Positions 11,101 through 22,600 of a stretch of 24,481 nucleotides of DNA are shown piece by piece; positions within the stretch are counted from its first letter, which is position 1, and every line of letters starts with the position of its first letter. Origin of the DNA: Didymodactylos carnosus. Its lineage: Eukaryota > Rotifera > Eurotatoria > Philodinida > Philodinidae. The notes beneath the pieces were generated by a model. That model had not been told where the DNA came from, made no database searches, and worked only from the letters and a program-made list of their open reading frames with translations. Location: assembly GCA_905250885.1 (NCBI GenBank), contig CAJNOQ010002412.1:1-24481 (forward strand). The letters are read 5' to 3'. Position numbers and translations under genes: made by a program.

Positions 11101-13924
11101 TATGAATTTGTGATTAGAATTTTTTGAAACTATTTAAAACGTATGTTTATAGTTGGTTGAAATTAAATTATGTCGGATCCGTCAATACGACGTCCTAATA
11201 ACATAAAGAACTTGATATTTCTATAAAGAAAATATTATAAATGAGATGAGTCGAGGAGATTTATTGTTTTGAAGAGAAGAAAAATAATCGAAACGAGATT
11301 GAGAAAGTAGTTTAAGAGGGATAAGTTAACTTTAAGCTATAATCTTACCCGAACTAAAGCTTCATTTAAGAATGCATGAAAGTAATTAAAAGGGAAAAAA
11401 AATTGTTTTTTCTTAACTAAAGTAGATGAGAGATGATAATATATATTTGGTTTAGATCGATTGTAAAAAAGAAACTTATTTTTATTCCATTCATTCGCTC
11501 TACTTTTTCTTTCTTTTTCTTCTTCTCCTCCTTTCTCTCAGTATTTCTTTTTACGAATGTATCGTCTTATGTATGGCACACAAGAATAACAACAACAACA
11601 ACAAAATCAAATCAAATCGAGTCTAATCTGATATAAATTGAACAAGACCTTATTGTAAATTAGGTCGCCTTCAAGAAAAAAATAGAAGGATGAAAATGAT
11701 AGTTTTACAACTTATAACCTCCAACGGAGTTTTTTCCATTTTGACATTGAATATGATACTTACTTTTTATTTTCTACTACTAATCGAACAACAATTAGTT
11801 TCAAAAACAGCTGTTACTGTTCATTCGTGCAGACAAGAGAAAAAAAACGAGAGCAGCGATAAAAAATGCTATTATAAACAACACTGTAACAATATACTAT
11901 ATCGTTATCTCTCAAAATAGTATTGTCGTTGTCAACTTAGGACTCAGAAACACGTGAACCAAATGCTTACACGTTTTATAAAATATGGATATATCATATT
12001 TATTGAACTTCAAAAACTATTGTACAGTTTTTTCTATTCGAAGTCAGGTGTGATAGTCGTGAGTTAGATTATCAAACTAATAATGAGAAAGTTCTTCCTT
12101 GCTAGTCTTTGACTTGAAATATCTCTTACTATATAGGCAGATATTATATATCATATTACTCATCTGAACGTTTATAATACATTCCATCTCAGTTCCACAA
12201 ACAAAGAGAATATATCTGTTTGAAATCAATAACTATGCTGGATTTTACTCGAATTAAATTTTGTTTATAAATATTGTTCAACTCTTTCATACAATATCAT
12301 TTCAAAATAAAAATGACAATATTTTCCATTAATATCCCATTTAAATGACAAGAAAACGCACTATCATTGATAATAGTGTTTATCACATTTTTAATTTAAT
12401 AAGTGTAAATCAAAACAAAACAATAAGAGATGACTGAGATGGAAAAACTCATTCATGCAAACAAATAACTAACTAATTTGATTCAATTCCCAATGGCCAA
12501 TCAATTGTTCATTAAATATGGAATAACCAATTTGTAATTAGAAACTAAATTGTTCAAAATTAATCGTTTTGTTTTGTTTTCAAAAATGAAAACAAAGAAG
12601 AAGAATACACCATTGACTATTCAAATATATATTTTAATAGCTTATTTACAATAGTGAAATCAATAGGGACCATAACTGCATCGTCGTCTTTTCAATCAAA
12701 AAAATATTTGAGTATCCAGGAATTTGCATTTTAATCATACAAGATTGTACCGATGAAATCAACAAAGTAGATAGAAAGAGATTAGCTAATAATACCATAT
12801 TTAGAAACGGTCAAAAATGCTAACTACAGTCATAGTTTTATCATCTCAAAGTAGACGATGGTGTCAGAAAAACATCCCGTTTTTAAAATTTTATAACCAT
12901 TTAGAATAATATTATAGGATGCTATAATAATGAATAAGACATATTTCCTTTGTACTTTTTAACACCTCAAATTGCTTTGTTTCTAAGAAAAATAAAAAGT
13001 GTGATGTTAGAATTCCTCTGCCATATTTATAAAATAAAATATTCTCTTTTCAACAAACTTTCACATCTAGAAAATAATAATATAATCATTCAATATTCAA
13101 GAATCGACTACATTTCAACATCCATTTTACATTCTGTACGAGTCAAAAAAAAAAGAAACGTTCAGAAAAATTAGAAAATAGTGTTTGGTATTTTAAAATT
13201 TATACATTTAATAAACATGTTATATGTCTACTATTAAAACTTTTTCCGAAGCTAAACTGACAGAAAAACATGTCTATATTGTATATGACAAAGTGTGATA
13301 TTTTTACAAAAATATATTTTATCCCATTGGAATTATGGAATTTTTCAATCTAAAATGGTGTTGTGATTTTGAGTAACTTTTAAAGAGAAATCCAGTTTAT
13401 TAACATGTAAAATATTCTCTAACCGAACTAGTAACGTATTTGTCATCGGCAGACAAAACTGAATCGAATGATGTTCTACCATGACCAATCAAGGAAATTG
13501 CTAGTTATCTTCACTATGCTTTCAAACAGCTGATGTCTGAATTACAGATAATTTATAATAGAGAGACACCATAAAGACGCGTACATTGTAGTGTTTTTCA
13601 AGGATTATAAAATGCACTATTTAGATTTCTATGGCTTATCAAAAGTAAACTTTTTTTGCTTATTTTCCGGAAATTGTCTGTATCTTATGATATAGACTTT
13701 AAAAAACTCAGTTCTTTATAATTCTTCCAAACGTTGACTAGTTTTTTTTTATATAAATATCAGGAAAAGTAAGTCTCAATATATGTTGGAGACTAGAATA
13801 ACAGAAAACCATTAGAATTTCACTTCTTTTTCACCTGAGTTTTCCATAGCATCTTTTCTAACAACTTGTGCATCTAACATTAGCTTGGATAGATTCTAAT
13901 AAATAATTAACAAATCTAGCAACG

Positions 13925-14021
13925 GACATTAAACTATTTACAGTTTAATGTCTCCGGAAGTTCCGTAAAAATATCTGAAATTTTGCTGGTGATAGTCTTT
14001 AAAATAGACTTACTAATCACC
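13925..14021. repeat. Cluster of three adjacent hairpins
   Basis: Three hairpins lie within 97 bases. GACATTAAACT/AGTTTAATGTC (13925-13935 and 13942-13952) is an 11-base perfect stem with a 6-base loop. CGGAAGTTCCG is at 13955-13965. A composite stem GGTGAT+AGTCT (13988-13998) pairs with AGACT (14006-14010) and ATCACC (14016-14021) around a 5-base bulge. A further CCGGAGTC lies just downstream at about 14057-14064. The local G+C is higher than in the surroundings. Possibly a decayed transposon or a structured RNA; no family was recognised. Confidence 0.65.
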
Positions 14022-16703
14022 AATTAGTTGAAATAGGGCTGGTTATTGTTAATCCGCCGGAGTCAATCCAACATCTCGGAAAGTCTTCTTGTTAATTTAA
14101 TTTATCTATTTTCTCAATTTTTCTATTTTTAAAATCTGACTCGAACGTTGTTTGTATATATTATGAGAAAAAAAAAAACTGACTAATTTTTTTCAAAGTT
14201 CTCTTACTTTATTCAATATATCAGCGTCTTAATTTATTTTTTTAAACCAAATTTTTTTCTTCGCTTCTTTCTCAAATTGTACGAAAGACGTCGTTTAGTA
14301 TGCGTGAAGTATCAATCAATTTCCGATAATCATTCTCGTTGTACGCCGTCTCTGGTCTAAAAACGTATTTACATTTTCATATCGTCATCGTTTGCGTGTT
14401 TTTTTCTCATATGAACTAACATTCATCAATTATGATTTAATTCCCATTTGTTGATATCTCACTTCATGTGTAAAACATAAATAACTCGACACTAATAGGA
14501 AAACATCTATTGTAGAGGCCGTCAAGCTATTTTGAAAGAAAGTTTTCTACCAGTGTAGGTGTATTCTTTTGGAAATTTTGTTAATCATTGTTCAGTTGGA
14601 TAAAGCAACAGAGTCAAAGTGATTAACGGTATTTTAAAGAGAAAATCTGATCACTCATCGTTGTTACCAACACATTTTTCCTGTAAAAAACTCATCTATG
14701 AATATAAAATTTTTTTATACGTTGCGCTAACGTTCACAGAATGAACTGATGTTTCTCAATATTAAAAATAAAATGTTAAATTTGTCTAAGCTTGTTTTAA
14801 AGATCCAGTTTTTAAACAATAACCGAAAGAGAATAAAAAATCTTATGTGAAACTGAACAAGTAACAGAGGATGTATAAAAGATCATATTGTCACACCTCT
14901 CTTTCATTCATATGGTCAATACTCTCTAATAGTTCATTTTTGATTATACTTACAATATTTTCTTTTTGACTTTTCTTTTCTTTCACGCGCAAAAAAGCAT
15001 CTATTAATTTAGGCTTTGATCAAATTACAACACTCATCTTCCAACCCCCCTCGCCCCCTCATTTTCTCTCTATTTATAACAATATGATTTTCTTATCGTT
15101 TCTTACTCTACAATAGAATGTGTACCGAGAAATAAGAAAGAATAAAAAATAAAAAAGACTTTTATTTAGATATAGTAGAGTTTCTTTATGTTATTACAAA
15201 TATGATATGTGAACAAAAAGAAAAGTATTTCAGTTTTTGAAGACCTTCAGTTCAGAAATACAGATAGAATTTTATATTTTTGTTATTATTTTGCAAATAT
15301 TCCTATGAAAGTTAATAGAAAAGTAATTCTAATAGAGAGGCGAAGAAATAAACAGATGAAAAAAAACAAAAACAACTGAGATAAGTGAAAGAATTTTGAG
15401 TGTAAAATGATCTACGAAGGATAGATACTATATAATAACATTAAACCTGTCAATATCATCGATTAAATATTAAGAACTGTAATAATAAACAAAACCTTTT
15501 TTTTTGTACATTATGGAAAATGAAATTTGAACTCGCTGAAATATTAAATAAAATTCATCATTTCGACATTAGACAATGTCTTAATTACACTTGTGACAAC
15601 TTTACAAAAATGATTGATATGTAGACGTATATGTATCATATAGTAGATATATTTTCTATATAATTAGATTTGTAAGCGTAGATTAGTTGTCGTTAGATAA
15701 GTATTTGGCGTGGTATGTTATATGAGAACATATATCTGTCATCACTTCATAGATCTTATTTTGTGTTTTTTTGTTATCAAATATTATTTTTCCCTTGATC
15801 TTTACACAAATTTCTCTCTTTGTCTATCATAATTATATCTAACAGATAGAAAAAAATTATTAGTTTTTTTTTTTTGTTTTTCTTTTTTTTATGTTTGTCT
15901 AATTGTCAAACTGTAATTTAGACAAAAAAAAATGTCAATTAAAACTATAAACATATCGTACTAATAATGCTTGTTTTACGTCATAAATTACATGTTAAGC
16001 CAAATTTGAAAGTTTACTTTTATCCTATAATATTGTGTCATATCATAGATTTGAAATGTAAAAACGTTGCATGGCAATACATAGAAATTCTTTATTGTAT
16101 TAACTCATGTAAAATTTGCACGTACAAATGATGATCCTGCTCTCTCTTTCCTTTTTTTTGACTTCATCAAACTCACCAAAGTAGACTGTTTTTAAAAGAG
16201 AATTGAAACATCACGATTTCAAGGATCTATACAGTTTAATATGGTTTTCTAACTCTTCATACTAACAAAAGAACAGGAATATAGTCATACTATGTGATTA
16301 AATTCTTAGAAATTTTATTTTCTTCAATTTATATTGTAAAAAAATCTATTTAAATTAAAGTCAAAAATATAAATTTTATATAAGAACTTTTCTCTCTCAC
16401 CAATGGATGAAACAAATTGGGTGCAGTTCTTATCGGAATTTTAACTACGTCTATGCAATTGAATGATTTAACATACGACATCAGTCTACTTTCTCATACT
16501 TATTCATCGATCATCGGGTATGTCGATGACGGTAACAAATATCCTTTGATGAAACAGAAAAACAGTATTTACTGTCTATGTTTCATCATTTTCTAGGTAG
16601 CACCAACAGTCAACAAATATCATGTTGTAAAAATCAAACATAGTTCGTATGGTAAATTGTAATAAACAATTTTTTTCCATCAAACTATCATTTTTGTTTA
16701 TAT

Positions 16704-16718
16704 TATATATATATATAT
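16704..16718. repeat. (TA)n microsatellite
   Basis: A 15-base alternating TA run in intergenic DNA about 0.9 kb downstream of the methyltransferase stop codon. It is a simple repeat with no other visible role. Confidence 0.9.
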
Positions 16719-17602
16719 CGGTGCAATGAACTGGAGATCCAGATATGTCCTTACTTACCTTAATAAATGTCGTCAAATTATCGTAAGTTAGAAGCAGGTA
16801 ATAGTTAATATTCTTGTGACAATAAAAAAATTTTAATTAGTATAACTAATAGTGCTATCGTGCATTCTATCAGCGTACATATTTTTTCATTATTAAAGTG
16901 GGTTTTCCCAAGATATTCAATTATTTTCTGTTAGAACTTTTATGGTTACAAATAAGTCAAATAAAAAGATATGACAGAAAAAAAATATGAGAAAAAAAAG
17001 TTTTAGTTTTTGAAGCTAAACATGCAAAATATTTTTTCAATATATAATGATGAGATGACATCTCACTAGCATATGTAAGTATGAGATAATAAAATGAAAA
17101 TGATTATTTAGTTAGAATGCATTGTCTCTGATGAAATATTTGTCAAATATTCTTTAATAATTGAACATTTATAATTTTGATTTTTTTTTATGTAACTAAA
17201 ATGTTCAGTTAATTAATGGACAACTACGAAATAGACAATTATTGTATGACTGATATGAAATATCTTCATTGACAAGTTTTATGTACGATAAACCAAAAAT
17301 TTTATATAATTGGCTTGATTATTTTATTTACGTCTGAGCATTCTATTTGTTACTCAAATAAATAAAACGTATTTTTTAAAAACTAAATTTATACAATAAA
17401 AAAAATACTTTAGTTAGTAAAATATTTTTGTAATTATCACTTATAATAGTGGAAAATAGTTTAAGTCTATCAAAACTAACAGAAAAATATCTTATTTTCC
17501 AAGTTTCTTATAATTTAATGGCAATTTTTGACATAATTGACTATTCGACTGTAGCCTATAATCGTAAATTATAACTAGCAGAGCCGAAATGTCATCATGT
17601 TA

Positions 17603-18474
17603 TCAACGCCATGATTTTAATTGTTGTTGTTGACTGGTTAAAGGTACATAGCGAACCCCCATATGAGCTTTCTCTCTTATTTGTCCATTTTCTAACTTAT
17701 TATACTCCATCATTTTCTGACTATCCGCGCCAACGGGGACCACCAGTCTACCACCCACGTTCAATTGTCTTAGAAGCTCATGAGGTACATCCGGTGAAGC
17801 AGCTCCAACGTGAATAACATCATACGGAGCCTCACCTTCATAACCATATCGTCCATCTCCTTGAACAATTTTCAACGTTCCGTTATCGAATAGCGAACTT
17901 CCATGTTTATTTATATTCTTTATTGAAATATCAACGAGCTGCGGAATGTGCTCAATACCTATAACTTTACCTCCGTTTCCTTGAACCATTCTAGCCATAC
18001 ATGCAGTCAAAAAACCACTTCCACTACCAACATCAAGAACCTAAACAATGGACTTCAATGTAGGATTATAAAAATTAAATCAATGTTCAAAATTTGTAAC
18101 ATTCAAAAGAATTACATTAGATTCTATTAGAACATAATAATTAACTTACCTTAAAAGAAAATAACTTACCTTAGCACCTGGTATCAACTTATCTTTCAAC
18201 ATTTCTAAAGCGTATGCATGCATACTGGAACCAATAATAAGAAAGAAATGTTTATATAGACAATTTATTTAATGACAACTTACTGTGGTGCACTGATGGT
18301 GACATTGAATCCAATAGGTTGCGGAGAATCTTGATACAAACGATCAGTTGAAAAATCAATACGATCTGTTTCTAACATGGCTTGTTTGACTCGTGGATCT
18401 TTAATTATATGTTGATGCTGTAAAGTCGATATAAGATCCTCATGAGTATTTCGTGATGATGACATCCACGACAT
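17603..18474 (-). CDS. PCMT1: Protein-L-isoaspartate(D-aspartate) O-methyltransferase
   Basis: A cytosolic protein-repair enzyme. It transfers a methyl group from S-adenosylmethionine to L-isoaspartyl and D-aspartyl residues formed by protein ageing, starting their conversion back to L-Asp. Exons 18474-18284, 18224-18170 and 18040-17603 join through GT-AG introns of 59 and 129 bases (phases 2 and 0) to give 227 residues, the same length as the vertebrate enzyme. The first junction restores the family signature ISAPHMHAYALEML (about 60-73). SAM-binding motif I is DVGSGSG at 85-91. It is followed by VIGIEHI, the acidic post-I strand, then GDGRYGY, APYDVIHVGAA, GGRLVVPVG and a terminal MGVRYVPLT. 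The start follows from the conserved N-terminal length and from HEDLI/IIKD, which match the usual SELI/IIK region. No signal peptide or retention tail is present. The gene is intact and appears functional. Confidence 0.97.
18142..18173 (-). repeat. Duplicated 5' splice site of PCMT1 exon 2
   Basis: The 12-base string TAACTTACCTTA occurs at 18142-18153 and again at 18162-18173. On the minus strand both copies read AAG|GTAAGTTA, so two equally strong donor sites lie 20 bases apart. The upstream copy (exon end 18170) gives the conserved protein. Use of the second would add 20 bases, shift the frame and bring a stop within about a dozen codons of exon 3. Confidence 0.85.
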
Positions 18475-19677
18475 TATAAATTTTGTTTCAGATAATTGAC
18501 TTAATCTAAAATCGAATTAATTAATTAATAACAAAATAACAATCCTAGTTTTCTTCAATGTTCATCAACATAATTCATAATTTTAGTAACGAAAACTTTC
18601 GTTGATTTCACATATTGTAAGAACAATAAGCAGATGTATCAGTTCAATATACTTCGCGTCGTCAGACGAACACAAAGTTGTAGCTGTCTGTGATTATTAG
18701 TATAATGAATAGAGAATCATCTATTTTTAGAAGCTAATACACTATGAATACTTGTAAATTTATATATTAGTTTAATTAACTTCCATTCAAATAAAAATTC
18801 TCTTCAATTTTCACATCTTTTTTATGTCAAAGTTTTCTGCTAAACGTGTTAGATTAAAAGTTTATAATTGTTTGACTAAAAATCATTTGTTGCATCGCAC
18901 ATTTTTCTCATTTAAAACTATCACATTGTTCTGAGACAAAAAATTAACTCACTATTTTACTACTCTGTTTCTCTTATGATATGTCGTGATTCGAAGTAGA
19001 ATAGTTCAATTCTCATAGATAGAATAACAAGGATTGAGAAGATGGAAAATGCGATGCATACAATCTCGCTATAATGTAGTATCAGCTATTGTCACAATAA
19101 TGGTAATTCCATAAAAATTTCATATTCAGGCCATTAGATTGAATGATCTATTCATTCTAGTTGTTACGGAATATTGTGAAACTTTTTCAAATGAAAATGT
19201 ATTTTGAAACAAAGAAAATCAACACAAAAAAAAGAAATAGAGAGAACGGAACATCAGAATGAATATGACAGCACAATACACACGAAACAACTAAATGTTG
19301 TTGATAATGAAACTAAATTGATTTAGAAGTGTTTCATCCGTCCATAGTGTTTAACTCATTGTTAGTCGTGTGTTATAGAACAACTTGTTTTTATTGAACA
19401 AAGCAAAAAATAGAACAATACATATTTATAGTAGTGTGTGTATAAGTGTGTGTTTCGAATGAAACAAGACAAAATGAGGATTAAAGAGGTATTTACAACA
19501 ACAAACAAATCGTTGTTGAATTCCATAAACAACAATAACAGGAGAGAGAAACGCTTAAGACAACTACTTTTTGTGTGGCAAATAACCATGAACATCTTAA
19601 ATTTTCAAAAATAAAAAATTACTCATAGCATACATATAAAAACGAGAGAAATAAACCAAAATTCTATTTGAAAGTAT
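18475..19677. other. Intergenic region between ACIN1 and PCMT1
   Basis: 1.2 kb with no supported gene. Both neighbours are on the minus strand, so the right part is the 3' flank of Acinus and the left part the promoter side of PCMT1. A possible acceptor (ATTTTAG on the minus strand, near 18507) upstream of the PCMT1 ATG could mark a spliced 5' untranslated region. TG-rich patches lie near 19433-19453. No TATA box could be assigned among the many AT runs. Confidence 0.55.
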
Positions 19678-22600
19678 TCACTGTCGTTTATTTTCTCTTT
19701 CAGTTGGAAATGGACTAGAAGATAAACGTTTTCGTTTATCACGATTTGATATTGATTGTTCGTTAGTATTAGTAGTAGTATTTTTTGACGGTGAGACGGA
19801 ACGACGATGATGACGACTGCTCGTTTTCTCATTCGATTGATGAGAATGTTTTGAATGTTTTGAATATTCATTGTTTGAACGAGAAGACTTTGCTGTTTGA
19901 TGCTAAAAATAATAGAGTGTAATAAAAATAGTACGAATCTATCTGATAATATTATTATACTAAAAATCAAATTTTTCACTATGATATATCAATCGGATGT
20001 AACTACTTTTTTAAGATAAACACTGCGAGTTTTCTTCTCCATTTTAACAAAAGCAGAATAGCATTTTCAAAAACGTTTTTCCGTTAATCTTTTTCTCAGA
20101 AAATACATCGGTGTACAGAAAATCTGCATATATCATACTGATTCTTTTTGGCGAGCTTCGTGTGGATCATCACGTTTTTTTCTTTCATCTTCTTTTTCTT
20201 TCTTCTTTTGTTCGTCAACACGAATTTTTTCTAATACCTTTTCGTAAGAAAAATAGTAAAAAAAGTTCGGTTATGTATTAAATGCACATTTCGAGAGCCT
20301 ACCTGTTCATCATTTAATGGTAACCAATAAACAGCTGGTTTACTTTTCGTTTTGCGAAAATAATCATCAAGTACTTTAGCTGGTGCTTCACCGAGCGACT
20401 GTGTCGTTGCTACACAAAGAAAAAACATTCTAGCTAATTAATACGAAGAATAAATTTTATTGTTAGACGGTTAAGTACTGTAAAATTCTTCAGTTTAGAA
20501 ACATGATTGAAACAATTAACATTTGCAATACAGACAATAGTTTTCAGTTTTTGATACATATTGGACGCCGACGGAAAGAACAATTCTTGGTAAGGAGAAA
20601 TCGAGCCAGTGTTACCAGTGTCTAAAAATCACACACGTCTTTACTTACACTCATTTGACTCAGCTTGAAGTTGTGTTGATGGACTTCTTGCTGATGAAAT
20701 GGGTGGCGATGATGGAGAATGTGGCTGTAATTTAGGTGAATCCCATTCTCTTACATTGTTTTGGTCAGATGAACGTGAAGATTTTTTAATTGTACGATTA
20801 TTTTTATCAATAGATGGATTTGAGGGTGACATCTTGTCTTGTTTGTGCTTATCGTTTGTGTTGGTCGTAAATAATTCAGATTTATTTTCAGCCTTTTGAT
20901 CACGATCTTGTCTAATTGTTGGTTTCGTTATTGGTTTCTCTTGAACAAGACGATTGCCAAATGACAGTGATGCGACTGGTTCTTTTACTAAAACAAACGG
21001 TTGTTCGTAATTGTCATTTAAGGAAAACAGACAGATGGGCATGCTGTAATGTTAAAACTTCTATGTTTTTTCCAGAAATTATATTACGAAAAACATCAAC
21101 ACAATACAATATTTACAATACAAATTTCAAGTTTGTATAAAACACGATAGTCAAGTCATAAAAGAGTTCTCTCTAAACCTCATTCTCATTAACACATACA
21201 CGAAGGCTAATCAAGCCACCTGCACCATCACCGATGAACCTCTGATGATTCTGGCTTTTTACATCAATGCTATCAAAACCTGCAGTCCATTTAAAAATAA
21301 CAGGTCAACTCTAGGAGTGTGAATAACTTTCGAATGGAAAATGCTAAAAATATGTCGTCGTTACTTTCGTATGTAAAAAGACTATTTTCTAACCGAATAT
21401 TACACAGAGACAAGCTGAAGTCGTTAGAACTAGAGAAAACTCAATTTTATCGTGTTTTTTGCTCTTTTTCCAGCAAAATCGAATATTTTTTCAACTAATT
21501 CTTTTAGACATATGTTTCGTGATAAAATTAGTTTGTTTAAAAATTAATCGGATAGGATAATCGACCATAGTCTATCCAACGCTAAAAATGAACTATTAGT
21601 TTATTGCACGATTGTATCCGATGAAGTCCTGTCGTCATAATGTATCACTGCTGTGTCGTCGTTCACTCAAATTTTAGCGAGAACTGGCTTCAGTACGAAT
21701 TACAGAATACATGGATAATGTTCTAATTTCATCTCCATCTGACACTCGCTTGATACCAACTAGTTTCTACGTGCCTATTTCTCAGCAAAAGTGAATCCCC
21801 AAATCTGATGTCATAGCGCAAACGGAACATTTTTAGCATCATCCATTCGAGCATTATTCAACTTTCCAAAAAAGGTCTTTTATTGTTGAATTGATTGTAA
21901 GAAATTCTTAATATTTCATGTCGAATGCTAGTAAATATTTATAATGTAAACATTTTTTTTGTGAAAATGTGACTTAAAAACCACATTCGATAAGAAATAT
22001 TTTTCTTTCACGCCAGTTGGAAAGTTTATTGGAATATAAGCGCGATCGTAGCAGTTATGACAAAACTCACACATCGTAGTCGAGAATATTCTGTTGGCGC
22101 AACTATCTAATCAGTCTTTTTTTGCTAGCAACGTACTTAGTGACATTTGATCTGGTGGTGCATCATTCGTTTTGCTAAATTCCAGCTAAAAAAGATAGAA
22201 TAAAAATTTATGACAAACCAAAGTGATAAATAGAAAATTTTAAAAAAATCACCTCTTCTACTTTTGCAAATCGCACAACCATAGTTTTCGGATTCGACGA
22301 CGGCCAACGACATCCATCCAATGATTCACGAGCACATTGGGCTTCTTCAAGTGAATCATACTAAATAGACAAATGAATATTTTTACCAATCTCTGTAAAT
22401 ATAGGTGCTGAGCATATACATACCGTCACAAAACATTGACTTTTGATTTTATCAACCCAAAAATCTCCATCAACTAGTGTTCCATAACGACTAAGCAATT
22501 CTTTTAATTGTGGAACAGTAAATGGTCGTGTAAGTCCACGAATATACAAAATTTTTGATGGTGGTTGATTTGACGGTGTTACATCTTTCACCCGCATTGG

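Larger units (their letters stand above)
6435..17602. other. 11 kb stretch with no supportable gene
   Basis: No recognised protein domain, splice-consistent exon chain, tRNA or rRNA was found on either strand. The left end should contain the promoter and 5' untranslated region of the minus-strand GPCR gene, and the right end the 3' flank of the methyltransferase gene. Landmarks are A16 at 6988-7003, a hairpin at 8099-8123, a CTT-rich pyrimidine tract at about 9366-9401, T18 at 9868-9885, (AAC)5 at 11588-11602 followed by (AAATC)3 at 11604-11618, a cluster of hairpins at about 13772-14021, (TA)n at 16704-16718 and TGAGATG-A-CATCTCA at 17051-17065. Open frames of 60-76 codons occur, but they look like chance in AT-rich DNA. 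Confidence 0.55.

Noticed and set aside
11690-11920. 76-codon plus-strand frame with a hydrophobic start and three Cys (possible small secreted peptide)
   Set aside because: It has an ATG and a signal-like N-terminus, but no recognised family, no clear Cys pattern, and its length is ordinary for chance frames in this AT-rich DNA.
16576-16776. 66-codon minus-strand frame
   Set aside because: Contains the TA microsatellite translated as Ile/Tyr repeats, with no conserved motif and no matching exons nearby.
19623-19979. 118-codon minus-strand frame over the ACIN1 last exon
   Set aside because: Wrong frame. The in-phase reading after the TTTTTAG acceptor gives the Ser/His/Arg tail and stop at 19678, continuous with the preceding exon.
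20641-21042. [14 protein letters not shown] as a start for a separate protein
   Set aside because: The frame is ACIN1 exon 9. The leading residues lie upstream of the TTTTAG acceptor that restores phase, and no independent promoter or family is seen.
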